Shown piece by piece: positions 23,403 to 39,506 of a stretch of 64,000 nt of DNA. This DNA comes from Tethya wilhelma. Lineage: Eukaryota; Porifera; Demospongiae; Tethyida; Tethyidae. The notes under the pieces are model-generated. The model was not told the DNA's origin. It was given only the letters and a program-made list of their open reading frames with translations, and did no database searches. Location of the stretch: assembly GCA_964030475.1 (NCBI GenBank), contig CAXIPT010000009.1, forward strand, positions 544,787 to 608,786, written 5' to 3'. Made by a program: the position numbers and the translations under genes. How positions within the stretch are numbered: the stretch's first letter is position 1; every line of letters begins with the position of its first letter.

Positions 23403-24306
23403 TCACATACATGTCAACAATGTAGTATACATTCAATCTATCAATGACCTGTGCATTTTTATAAAAATTTTGATGTCAACAAAATTCTCACCATAATTAA
23501 TATGCTTCCTGTTGGGATAAACCCACTTCAGAAGGAAACTTTACCCATTACTGCATCTTCACAAATCTATTTTATACAGGCTTTATATAGAGTATTCCAC
23601 AGGTTGTATGTACATATGAAGACAGTTTGTGTATATCAAGACCAATCCCAGCATCGTTTCTTGGGCTCCTCTCTTGCAAATATTTCTTTCAAAAATAAGG
23701 CAACGTTCACAAAGGAGGAGTCTGAGCTCGAGGCAATCCCATTCCAATATAATACGACATAAATTTTGTAATAACCACAAAATTATGAACTTCAGTAGAC
23801 ATGCATAGCTTCACAAAAAAACCTTAATATTATCAGCAGAGTGAGTGCAAGTATGTATGTACATGATATGGATCAACAACAAAAAAGCTATAATAATTTA
23901 GAGACAAAAAGTTATCAATGCTAAATGTGAAAAGATTTTTGACTAGCATAAATAAATTTGGGGGTTCACTTAAAATTTCCCAAATAAATTATCAACTTGC
24001 AACTATCAATAAACGTCCAACACACACACAAAACACAAAAGCATCAAATAAACTCCTATTGTTTTAAGAGAAAATCGATAGTGTACTTAACTATGAAATA
24101 ATTATCGATACAAACAAGCAATCTTACATTAGTGAGGACATGATAACACTGTGTATGCAGTAAATAAAGTACCACAACATTTGTACATAAAATAATAGTT
24201 TAAACGTACGATTTTAGGTCTCTTTTTGGAAGTCTGGTTTGCGTGCACAGTCTTACAATGAGATCAAAAAAAAAAAAAAAAAAAGGAATACATTTTTGAG
24301 ACTGCT
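23403..24306. other. Convergent intergenic region RSG1/Cdc42
   Basis: AT-rich DNA holds the 3' ends of two convergent genes. I see no further exon; an open stretch at 23451-23762 lacks splice context or homology. A poly-A run of 18 or more lies at 24267-24284. Confidence 0.5.
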
Positions 24307-28291
<3,985 letters not shown>

Positions 28292-28743
28292 GTACATTTA
28301 TATACACACACATCACAACACAATCGGGCAGGTCAAATCTCTCACCTTACACATTCTTCACGACATAGGACGCAGCGAACAGTCCTTTAGACTACAGTTC
28401 AATGGCCACTTCCTGAGAGAACCTTTGACAGTGCAGGTAATGGGGTGTACGGTACATTGGAGTTGAGTGTGTGTGTGTGTGGGAAGCCAGTTATCAAAGG
28501 AGTATGGCTTTTATTGACTTTAATAAACGTTGCTGGTGCACTAGCTGGAGGATGAGTGGTGACTGATTATGTGTGCCGGCCAATACAACCCACAATGTTT
28601 GTATTGATTCTCAATTGTGTTCACATGTGAATCTCTCCCACAGTAATGTATGAATTTAGGATACTCCAGTTTTCCATTCAGATACTGAAATAATATTATG
28701 AGTCAATTGAAATAATATGTGTATGTGACAACTTAGTACTCCT

Positions 28744-28789
<46 letters not shown>

Positions 28790-31700
28790 TACAATAGGAT
28801 TACAATATACCTGAGAATGCTGTACTCCAAATGGTGCCCATCTCTTTCGGACACCTTTCAAAAGGAGGAGGTCATACCACCACAAATGAGCCACCTCAGC
28901 AACCCTCTCTAACAGCACCAAGTACACCAACCAACCTTGCCGATCTAAAACCAATGTCTTCTTCTAAATCCTCAACCAGTGCCGCAAATCATGAAACTCA
29001 GACGGCCATTAAAAAGGAACTGGCTATGTTTCACCTTCGACAACACTTACTCTACTCTTTGAAAGTGAGTCGGTTTAATATTTTGCCTCTTTCTCCCGTG
29101 TATACGAATATTTCCTTTTTCAAAAATGGAGTAGACTGGGATCTTTAGGCTCTGTAGCTAGCCTGGGAGCTTCTGTAGTTGTGTGTTTCATTAAGCAGCT
29201 GTCAAGATGTTCTGTTTGTGTGCAATACCAGCCCATTACAAGGTTAGGAACAGAGCCAGTGCAGGATATACGTCGTATGCTTGCCTAGCAACTCTAGACA
29301 TAACTTATGGTAGGTGTGTGTGTTTCTCTTCAAACCAATTGCATGCAGGATACATTGCACAATATACAGCACTAAGAGTTTAGTTACAAAGATGATGGTA
29401 GTACCCACCATAATGGCTGATATACATGTATAGAACTCTTGTGCATGCAAACTAGATTGATAAACTTATCCTTTTCTTTGTTCTAAAATGAACACTTATT
29501 TATTTTTGATTTCTCGGTCCATTTTTTCTACATCATATTATTATGTTAAGTGGTACAGAAACTGAAAGATTATTGGGTTCTCTAAATGTTTACACTTATT
29601 GTCACGCACTGTTGATGACATTCCAATAGCTAGATGTGTGTAGAGATTTGTGAGTGCTTTCCTAATGGGTATCGTGCGTACACACTCAGGTTCAATTCCA
29701 CAATGCATGTTTGTACCTACAGGCAAGTATATGGTTACAGCTGGCCTTTGCTGTTGTCAACTTTGCCACTGTATACTGGTGGTCTGGATTCTGGACAGGT
29801 ACATACATACATACATACATACATACAATGTTACCATTGTGAGATTGATATCACTATTTAAGAGCCTTTCATTGTTCACTAAAAGGTCTTGTTGCATTGC
29901 TGGGCCTCATTTTCCTGCCTACCTATGTACAAGTGGCTGGATCTACAGGAAAGATGAGCAAATGGTAATGAATATTGTTATCACTGGCCAGCTATGCATA
30001 TTGTTAAAGTATATCACCCATATAAGGAAGAAAATTGTTGCTATTTTTAGCATGCTAAATTTAGAACACGTGGCTGCTCATATAGACACTAGCACTGTTG
30101 CAATCCATCATGCTCCATCACTCCACCCCCTCAGGGACACTCGGCTCATGGTGATCTACTGTGTGTGTTTCACAGCTCTCTCCCTGGCTGACTTGGCCAT
30201 GTTCAGCTACCTACTGGTTGCCATAGTGATTAATGTGAGACATGTATGCACCAGGCCATCACAATAGGCAACTGTACAATGAAGCCTTCAAAAGAAACAG
30301 GCAGGACTGCCTCACAACACTCAAATAGATAAAGACAACCCTTGATGCACGAAAATATTTTGTTTCTGTTTTGTTTTTATCCACCGTTGGAGATTTTACT
30401 TGTACAATTGCCTAGCTCTGACTACACAAGCTTTTGATTGAGTATTTTGTCTGTATCCAATGTCTGATGGTCTCGTTGAAAATCCTACTTATAGTTGCTA
30501 ACTTTTTTAGCTAGTTTGATCATAATAATTATGAATGTTTTGTTTGCCAGTCCAGCTGTCATCCTGGCTCCTCCTACCACGATCCCACTGCTGCTCTCGG
30601 CTGTGCACACCGTGTGTGGCTGAGTCTGGTCCTCTACCCACTCCAAGCCGTGCTGCTCACCTCCTGTACTGGAATGGCTGTGGCACTCATAGTGAACTTT
30701 AAGTTTGAAGTAAGTTATTGGAAGGGTACATATTGAAGAGCTTGCTGCAATGCATTTAAAATTCTATGTGTATAAAAAAAAACATGAATAATGATTACTT
30801 TATATGTGCTGTGTATGACATAATATCGTGCATTAGTATTGTTTTGGTTTGTGTGAGCTATATTATAGATTGGTGATGTTTGCCTTGTCAGCAAATCTGG
30901 GTTGTGTTACTATTTTTAGAACTTTGCTTCCTACATGTTCTATACAATTGCTTTGCATACCACCTGTTCTATAGGCTGGCAAATTGATCGAGCCCACACT
31001 CACAAAGGTCAAAGAGGTCAAACAACTCATAAAGATTGCCCAAGAAGGAAGGTACCAAAATACCAATGGCCTGTGGGCCTGTGCATGTAATTCAAACTAC
31101 AGTAGCTGTAAGTCAATCAGATTGTTGTATAGCAAAATATATGGATATACCATAGATCGGGAAATTTTCACCACTAAAAATTTTATATACATGTTTTGTT
31201 TTCGCCATTTCGTCCCTTTGCCTAGAATCTTTAATTTGGGCATAGCTGTATAGTTGGGATCGGGAATTAAGTCTCACATCAATTTGATAAAAGCTTTCAA
31301 CTGATTCAGTAAAGCTCATCACATGATTGTTTTAAATTTTTGCCATTCATGTTAGTGGTGCCAATTTTTAATGGTGAAAAATTCCCGCTCTAAACAGTAG
31401 TTGAGTTAGCTGTATGTGTACGTATCATGTGATGTGTGTAGGTATGAGGACAAGAGACAGGTGGCCTTTGAGTTGAACAATATTGCTCTCCTTGGCAATG
31501 ATAGCAAGACACTTATTGCCACTGAAGGAGGGTAGGCTAACAATGACGTAATGATGACATCATCCTTAGCTAAATCTATTCATTGCTATAATTTTTCAGA
31601 ATGGATCTACTCACTTCAATGGTTTCAGATAAAGACGAGGTAATAAATAAATTTGCCAGCCTAGCCATTCATATTTGCTGTGTTACTGCTGAAATTTCTA

Positions 31701-34700
31701 GCATGACTGTATTATAATATTATACTAATGTTACCATTGCCTGTCGATATTGAACCACCAATTGACAAAGAAACTGTACATTACTATATCTCAGGTCACG
31801 CAGGAGTATGCAGTGGAGGCTTTAGCAGAGCTTCTCACCTTACCTTCAATACAGGTAATAAAATAAAATTACGTGTATCATTATTAACACCAATTATCAC
31901 TCCTACTAATTATTATAATCACATCACCTTTAGCCACGCATGACTTAAATTTACTCCACTTGTTTCTCAGCGTGATTTTATTGACCAAGGAGGTGTGGCT
32001 GTGCTGTGTGCCCTCCTTCACTCCCCCAACAGCTATATTGTCCAGGAAGCAACAGCTGCTCTCTCCTACCTCACCCCCCATTGCCCGGGCAACAGGAAGG
32101 CAGTCATCCAAGACACTGGGTATGAAAACAATGCAGTATAAGTTACATATTGGCATTTTGTTATAGTATAATACGTCTCTTCTTATTTCATGCAGACTGA
32201 AGGATCTTCTTCAAGCTTACCAAAGGGGTTAGTTTTCGTGATGCTTAATTATCTATAGAGCAGGTGCAATTACGTAAAATGAGTCACTTCCGTATGGCAA
32301 AAATGTATAGAGCAATAGGGAGAGACGAGCAGCTGCCATTTACTTCCGTATGGCAAAAATGTACAGAGCAATAGGGAGAGACGGGCAGCTGCTATTTACT
32401 TCCGTATGGCAAAAATAACCATTTCTAGTATTGCTTCAAAATACTTTTGGTTTTGATGACGTTAATTGCACCCGCTCTATATGGTGTGTTGTCACACAAG
32501 TTCATATAAAAAGATAACTTGTATCCGATTCTGGTAGTATAGACCCATTGCACGTACAAGCATCACGTGCTCAAAAAATAAAATTACAAAAAATTTACGG
32601 AGAAAATTTCGAGTATACAGAGATAAGCCCCGCCCGTTGGAGGACAAGAGATGGGCAGTTGTAATACGATCTTCGTAGCAGCTGCTGCAAAAGTTCAGAT
32701 TTTTCAGTATGTTTTATCTAACTATTAGCCTATACTAAATTTCTAAGTTAGAAGCTACAACAGACTGGGCTAAGAGCAACAAGAGCGATTCTTTCTTATC
32801 TTCCCATACTCGATGTACAAATTTGTCCTCCAAGATGGCTGACTTTTTTTATGTCATGTGACCTGTGACGTCACGTGCAACGGGTCTATACTATAGTCTA
32901 GAATATTATTATCAATAGTATAATATAGCATACCCTAGCTTTGCTATTACTCTTGATAATACCTATGATCATATCATGATACATATGTTTTCATTATGTC
33001 AGAATCTGATAATAAAAGTAACTCTGAGATTCAAAAGTCGGTTGGAAAAGTTCTTTTCGACCTTGCAAGGTGCCTTGCAACCCAGACCGCCCTGTGTGAT
33101 CAGTCTGAGCTGTTGGATATGATGGTGGCTCGAGCAGGGGATAAAGAAACAGTGATGGAGTGTAAAGTGAGTGCTCTGAAGACTCTGGAGGAGCTGGGGA
33201 AGATTAGACCACAAGTTGTCTTGCAAAGGGTATGTAGGTTGAGTGATGAATGGGGTAGTCCCTGTTAAAATTAATCTTTGTCATTTTAATCTATGTCAAA
33301 ATAAATTATATCACTGTAAAATTCTGATCGATGTCAAAATTTATTGATGTAAAAATCTGATCGTTGTCAAAATAATATTATAAAATCTGATCAATGTCAA
33401 AATATTGATGTAAAAATCTGATCAATGTCAAAATATATCGATGAAAAATCTGATCGATGTATAAATCTGATCAACATATCGATGTCAAATTCCGATCGAT
33501 GTCAAAACTTATCGATGTCAAATTCTGATCGATGTCAAATTTTAATCGATGTCAAATTCAGATCGATGTCAAACTTATCGATGTCAAAATATATCGATGT
33601 CAAAAATTTATCAATGTAAAATCTGATCAATGTCAAATTCTATCAATGTAAAAAATCTGATCGATGTCAAAACTTATCAACGTCAAATTTTTATCGATGT
33701 CAAATTTTGATCGATGTCAAATTTTAATCGATGTCAAATTCTGATCAATGTAAAGTTCTGATTGATGTCAAAATATATCAATGTAAAAATCTGATCGATG
33801 TCAAAATATATTGATGCATAAATCTGATTGATGTCAAAATATATTGATGAAAAATCTATGTCGAATTCTGATCGATGTCAAATTTTAATTGATGTCAAAT
33901 TCTGATCGATGTCAAAATATATTGATGCATAAATCTGATTGATGTCAAAATATATTGATGAAAAATCTATGTCGAATTCTGATCGATGTCAAATTTTAAT
34001 TGATGTCAAATTCTGATCGATGTCAAATTTTAATCAATGTAAAATTTAATCAATGTCAAAACTTAACAATGTCACATTCTGATCAATGTAAAAATCTGAT
34101 TGATGTCAAAATATATCGATGTATAAATCTGATCGATGTCAAAACATATCGATGTCAAACTTATTGATGTCAAAATGTATCGATGTCAAATTCTGATCGA
34201 TGTCAAACTTATCCATGTCAAATAATCATATCGATGTCAAAAATTTATCAAAGTCAAATTCGATCTGATCAATGTTGATGTAAAATTCTGATCGATGTCA
34301 AATTTTATAATCGATGTCAAATTCTGATCGATGTCAAAATATATCAATGTAAAAATCTGATCGATGTCAAATTTTATCGATGTCAAATTTTAATCGATGT
34401 CAAACATTATTGATGTCAAATTCTGATCGATGTCCAAACCTATCGATGTTTCGGCACATGACTACTTCATTTTTTTTGTGCTCATGTCTTGGCCTGTAAT
34501 CTAATCCTGCCTGCCTCAATTTATTCCATTGTTTAGTCCAGTGATAAGATTGGCAGAAATTTGAACCATTAATACTGTTGCTGATAAGCATTCTCAAACC
34601 ATTAATTTTACAACAATACTTGAGTTATCAAAATGAAAATGAAGTAGTCACGTGCTGAAATTGAGACATACCTTGTTCCAATACTTTTTACAGCACTGCC

Positions 34701-35346
34701 CATTCCTACATTGGTTATTTTTTGAAATTTTTACTACTTGTAATATTATATATAATATTATAACACACACACACACACACACACACACGTGCATTTGTAG
34801 TTCCAACTGATTCCAGTCTTATTGGATGCTCTAAACTCGATGATCTACGAGGGTGAAGTGGATACTACCATCATGAATCTGCTGCTCATCTATGCCATGG
34901 ACCCAAAAGTATAAGTTATAGTTAGAGCATGCATTTAAATCAAATTTCAAAACCACTATATACACAATGTCATGCATGCTTGTTGCTGTGACTGTTACTA
35001 TAGGGATCAAACTACCTGGTCTCCCATGGCAACCTATGCACTACTCTTACTGACGTTGCTCCATTGTTTGCTCATAGTGAGCAGCTCTACACACTTATGG
35101 TGAGTACAAACAATGGCACACTTCCATGTTAGCAAGAAGAATCTGATTAGTGTTAGCTGTCTCCCACATCATGTGCAGGTTGATATGGTATATTCACTGA
35201 TGACACAGAATGAACTTAGAGTGAGATTGGTCTACTTGGGCATTCGTAAGCTACTCAAGCAGATGGAGAGTTGTTGCTCTGACTTCAAAGCCTTAGAGGA
35301 GTTGAAAGATAAAGTGAAGGAGTGTTTAGAATTCCTGGAATCATGA
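28292..35346 (+). CDS. Ubiquitin-like / four-TM / armadillo-repeat protein
   Basis: Sixteen in-frame exons were traced: about 28292-28436, 28798-29064, 29723-29798, 29886-29964, 30135-30234, 30551-30709, 30975-31051, 31442-31531, 31600-31639, 31795-31854, 31971-32119, 32196-32227, 33003-33229, 34801-34908, 35005-35099, 35179-35346. The first two give the C-terminal part of a ubiquitin-like fold (TIGQVKSLTLHIL, FRLQFNGHFLREPLTVQDYNIPENAVLQMV) and a Ser/Pro linker. Exons 3-6 hold about four hydrophobic helices (WLQLAFAVVNFATVYWW, GLVALLGLIFLPTYV, MVIYCVCFTALSLADLAMF, LVLYPLQAVLLTSCTGMAVAL). From exon 7 on come alpha-helical armadillo-like repeats (EALAELLTL, GGVAVLCALLHSPNSYIVQEATAALSYL). The N-terminal exon is not found. 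I do not recognise a named family; a membrane-anchored scaffold is an inference. Confidence 0.7.
28745..28788. repeat. (CA)n microsatellite before UBL exon
   Basis: About 22 CA units end some 10 bp before the acceptor of the second traced exon. Confidence 0.8.
31152..31392. mobile_element. MITE with TAGAKCGGGAA termini
   Basis: The left end TAGATCGGGAAATTTTCACC is answered by GGTGAAAAATTCCCGCTCTA on the right. It lies in the intron between traced exons 7 and 8 and has no ORF of note. A related single end is visible near 38030. Confidence 0.65.
32254..32482. mobile_element. MITE with internal 62-bp tandem repeats
   Basis: Terminal inverted sequences ATAGAGCAGGTGCAATTA and TAATTGCACCCGCTCTAT enclose two to three tandem copies of a 62-bp unit (TTCCGTATGGCAAAAATGTA... 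AGGGAGAGACG). A related fragment with GCCACACGGAAGTGA is near 46950 in fusion gene 3. Confidence 0.75.
32536..32894. mobile_element. MITE with TATAGACCCRTTGCACGT termini
   Basis: TATAGACCCATTGCACGT on the left and ACGTGCAACGGGTCTATA on the right form inverted ends of an element of about 360 bp, sitting 50 bp from the preceding MITE in the same intron. CACGTG and GACGTCAC palindromes lie near its ends. Confidence 0.75.
33268..34447. repeat. About 1.2 kb of degenerate ATCGATGTCAAA satellite
   Basis: About 70 head-to-tail units of 15-18 bp, core (A/T)CGATGTCAAA followed by TTCTGAT or TTTTAAT, fill an intron of the UBL/ARM gene. The period varies among 15, 16 and 17 bp. Each unit carries the palindrome ATCGAT or a one-base variant. 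Chance open frames in it are repeat artefacts. Confidence 0.9.
34449..34740. mobile_element. Hairpin MITE family A copy 2
   Basis: It shares both the unique core and the right arm with the element at 511-917, but the left arm begins only at TTTCGGCACATGACTAC, directly abutting the satellite. The outer 70 bp of the left arm are missing, as if the satellite expanded through it or the element inserted with truncation. Confidence 0.75.
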
Positions 35347-35532
35347 AAACCACTTCAAATACATCAAAAATTTATCATTCTAAAACAATCACAATAATAT
35401 TATTATAAATTTTGGCGATAAAATCACTTATCACCACACTATAATTATAACATGTTTATGATTTTAATTCAAGATTATAAAAGTTACTACAAAAATTGAT
35501 CATTAAACAGCAGTTACTCAGTTTATTATAGT

Positions 35533-38500
35533 TTAACTAGTAAAACTAAGAGGGTTTCTTCCTGAAAATATGCTGAACTCGTCCAGTTTCTTACGAAGAT
35601 TGAAAAGTGAAGCATCTTCACCAAAAGATTGTTTCCAGATGTGAAACACTTGGATCAGTTTACTACACTCTCCAGGAGGTGCCTGGCCCACCAGCTCAGC
35701 CAAACGAGAGGGAGAAGGCTTAAAGAGAGTGATGAAATGGTCTGTGTCAAGATGGGCTTTGTCAGCAATACGATTAAAGATGGATTCATTCTCGATCATT
35801 GTGTCATAGTCATCTGCTTCTTCGCTGAACATTTCCTTCAGAAGTTGCACTCCGAATCTCATGTAAGGTTCAAAGAACAATAGTTCATCCAGTTTCACTA
35901 GCTTTCTGTCTTTGTTAAAGGCAAACTCTTCATTTTCTTTCATTGAATTAACAATTTCTGCAAAGCTCACAAGAGATGTCTGTGATGGAGGGTAGTGGTG
36001 GGCATCAGTGGGGGGAACTAGGTAGTCTTGTGTCACAACTCTTGGACAGAACTCCTTTTTTGTTTCCAAAACGGTTGAAATAATTGATGATCGTAGACGA
36101 ATGAGATTCATCTCACTGCTCTTGAAGCATCGGAGAAGAACTAGCACTGTGTTTGACTCTGTCACCTCCACAAGCGCTTCCACACCAGATCGTGAAGACC
36201 AAGATATGCCAGTCTTCCAAATCGTACAGTTTCTTGGTAAAGCAAAACTGTCGGATGGGCTGCTTGGTTTGAAGGCAAAACGAAAAGCAATTCGTAGAAG
36301 AAGCACTTGTAGCAAACGAGGCATTAGAAACTGGTTGGGTTTGGCACACTGCAAAATCCAACCAGAATGATAGTCAAACTGGTCACTAGGAAGCCAAGTT
36401 TCTTCTAAGATGTCCTGACTAACAAGCTCAGGGAAAAAGTATAGCTTCTCAGAGGAAGATGGATCAGCATGCAAGAGTGAGATTACCTGAGCATCACTGA
36501 CTTCATGACAAAAGCCGAGGTGGCAGAGAAATTGGACAACCATGTCTGGATCTAATCCTGGGACTAGAGAGGCAAGCTTTGAAAAGGGGACCAGACCAGT
36601 AGCAGTGGCAGTCTGTCTGTATTCCTTGAAGCCTTCTGGAGCAAAGATGGTGGCAGTGATTTGCAAGAGGGTAGACTGTTGGAGAATGATACGACTATCA
36701 TGATGTTGTGATAACTGCTCATTTTCAATGTAAAGAATGTGACCTCGTTGATCAAGTCTTTTGCAATATACAGCAACAGTAGCTTCATTCCAAGGCAGGC
36801 CTATGTCAGTTGGTAGATCAGTACTGGTCGAACTGGAATCAATTTTCCCCAAAATTTTGACTGCACTATCAACAGCAGCTTTATCCCTTAGCTTTTCAGC
36901 CACTATTTTAAGAGTGACAGCAGGCAAGTCACCGAATGCTTTGGATCGGCAAAGAAGTGCATAAAGGAAGCTTAGCTCTCGAGACAGTGGTTCAGAGATC
37001 TTGATAAAGCTACATACCTCTGAGAGTGTGTCTCTAAGATGAAGCATGTGCTTTGATTCTGATTTTCTACAATCTAGTGTCACATGGCCACAATAATCAA
37101 ATGAAGAAAAAGCTCCAGATTTTGTCAACTGCTCTATGATAAGAAGCTTCTGGGCAGCAAAAGGCTTAGCCTGATCATATTGACTAGCTACAAGGATAAG
37201 ACTTGGTATAGCTTGGTTTGGAGGACACTGGTTTTCAAGAAAGCATACCCAGTAGAGCAGGGCTGATTTGAACTCCTCATCAGAAGCTGTGAGTGGGATC
37301 ACTATTAGAAAGACAACAGAAGAAGAGGTTGCAATTGCATTTCGAATCAAGGCATCATGGCTGGCATAAAATTCGCGATGGCCAGCAAAGTCGTACAGCG
37401 TGACATTTCCATAGTATTTGCTAGAGAAGTCGTGAGGAACTATACCAGCTGTTTGCTCAATGACTCCGGAAACTTTAATAAAGCGATGGATAGCCCGATT
37501 GATGCTACTGCTTTCTGTTTTGAGAGATTTTGTCAGGGTGCTTTTCCCAACTCCTGGATTTCCCACGATAAACAGTTTGACTCTTGAATCAACTGCAGTG
37601 AAATAATACAATAACAAATTATGACAAGTCTAGCAGCTGCATGACGTGTATATATATATATATATATATATCCTTACTTTTCGGCTTCTTTTTCATTGAC
37701 TCTGGAGGCTCTAGAGCGGCTAAAATTGCCTCGTCAAACACGTTTTTCAAGCCTTTTTGTGTCAAAGCAGAACACTCGACGTATTTTGCAGCTCTCAATT
37801 TGTGAGCTAGCCTTCTTGATTCCTCAACTGTGACAGGCTTTTGTTTGACTTTTGCTAGTTTTTCTATCGTGGCAGGATCATCTCGCAAATCGATCTGCAA
37901 GCCGACCAGTAAGAATGGAGTCTTTGGGCAATGATGAGTGATCTCTGGTACCCACTGTATTGGGGATAAAAGTATATAAACATACATACAGCATTAAGTA
38001 AATTAATAAATATTGGTATAATTCAGTAAATCGGGAATTTTTTACCATTAAAAGACTTAACTCGATTTTTATGGTGATAAAATTTTGCAATGTGTCTATG
38101 GGACATTTGGCACATTTCTACTATACGTACTACCATACGTATGATAGTGCAAGAGATGTAGCATTCTTGCTTGCCAAATTATCTTGATGTATATGCATAA
38201 ATTATACAGCACAACTCTCTGCATGTGCTACACATGAGCACCGAGGGTTAATAAACACCAGGATTTAATTGAGTCACCAAAATGAATATTGTAACACCCA
38301 AATACTGAATACTAGGTATACTGTAAGCTAGGAAGCATCTCCACCTCATAATAGCATGCAATGCTGATGGCAGGACTACAGGAAGGGGGAGTCTTTTTAA
38401 TAGTCTCTAACCTTTTCTTTGACATTCTCAAAAGATGCCGGTGCCACTACTGAGAAACAGACTAGAAACACATCGGTTTGAGGGTAGGAGAGAGGACGCA

Positions 38501-39506
38501 ACTTGTCATAATCTTGTTGACCTGTGAAAATAAATTACACACAACACATGGGTCATATAATTGCATGTGCTTTTACTATGGATAAAGGCCCATAATATAC
38601 CGTATAGCGGGTAAATTTGGCAGGCTTAAAATTTGGCAAATTCACATTAAATTTTAGCATGATTGGCGATTTTAAATTTGGTGGTTTAATTCTGCACGGT
38701 GCATTATTTATATGTGGATGCTGTATACAAACTGTTGGGTGATTTTTAATTTGCCGATTTGCAGAATAATTGGCCATTTCACCAAATTTACCCACTATAG
38801 ATACAGTATGAAGAGTAATACTAGCGCTGTTTAATAATTTTTTGATGTTTTTTTTGACTATTTTTGTTTGTTCCTGGGTCGTATGTTCAGGAACATTAGC
38901 ATATTAGCTCCGTGTGTATTGTGCATTATCATGGTTAGCTGTTACTACACTGATGCACATAATGCATATATTGGGTGATGCAAAATGTTAATGCAGAATT
39001 AGTTTAAGTTCATGATACGTTGTGTTGTAGTGGACAAATTTACTTACATGACGCAACAGAAAATATTGTGAATCTAGCCTAGGTAACTTGCATGCACACT
39101 TCAAATTGTAAGGTTCCTGGTCACACTCAAAAATACATTCCATGAGTGTGGCTTCATTATGGTTAAAATGAATGTACCCACATACATGTACCCTACCACA
39201 ACCCTTTAATTCATGTTCACATATATCACACACCCTATAGTTGCATCAATTGGCTTATAGCTTTAGGGTGGCACCCATAATATATGTGCCTGACTAACTC
39301 TTACTGCTATTGTATTTGGTACTGTTTGATTTTGCTTTTCGTATAATTAGAACAAGTCATTGTAAAAAATTGTAAAGATGGTGGTTTGAATTGGGTTGCA
39401 TGAATCGGGTCTATCCAACAGATTAACACATACCTGCTGTGTCAAAGAGACCTAGAGTGTAAAGCTCTCCTCCAATCATTACAGTCACTGCATAGTTATC
39501 AAACAC
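35533..39506 (-). CDS. Cdc42-Roc-COR-like fusion gene 1, first exon missing
   Basis: Exons 39434-39506, 38412-38521 and 37678-37954 reproduce Cdc42 exons 2-4 (73, 110 and 277 nt), including [26 protein letters not shown] and [11 protein letters not shown]. Instead of the CAAX end, [10 protein letters not shown] is spliced in phase to exon 35533-37592. That exon encodes a second GTPase (P-loop [20 protein letters not shown] as G3, ASQYD as G4), a long COR-like winged-helix middle (LFFFP-type YFFPELVSQ) and a death-domain-like end ([13 protein letters not shown]...FHIWKQSF...LNPL-type tail), 839 residues in all so far. The Rho G4 is LQID instead of TQID. No P-loop exon exists between 39507 and the N at 40474, so the start is lost or hidden. 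Function is unknown; Roc-type proteins are usually signalling scaffolds. Confidence 0.8.
38597..38809. mobile_element. MITE family B copy 2
   Basis: It starts CGTATAGCGGGTAAATTTGGC and ends CAAATTTACCCACTATAG, matching the element at 2413-2604. It lies in the intron between the second and third exons of fusion gene 1 and is absent from the corresponding Cdc42 intron. Confidence 0.75.

Noticed and set aside
23451..23762. ORF of 103 residues downstream of RSG1
   Set aside because: Low-complexity AT-rich sequence after a confirmed stop, with no splice sites or conserved motif.
33425..33619. Open frame with repeated MSNSDRC-like units
   Set aside because: It is a read-through of the ATCGATGTCAAA satellite inside an intron, with units out of register elsewhere.
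35629..36964. Long plus-strand open frames opposite the Roc exons (also at 41000-42098 and 44700-45347)
   Set aside because: They mirror the strongly supported minus-strand coding exons and recur only because the three copies are similar.
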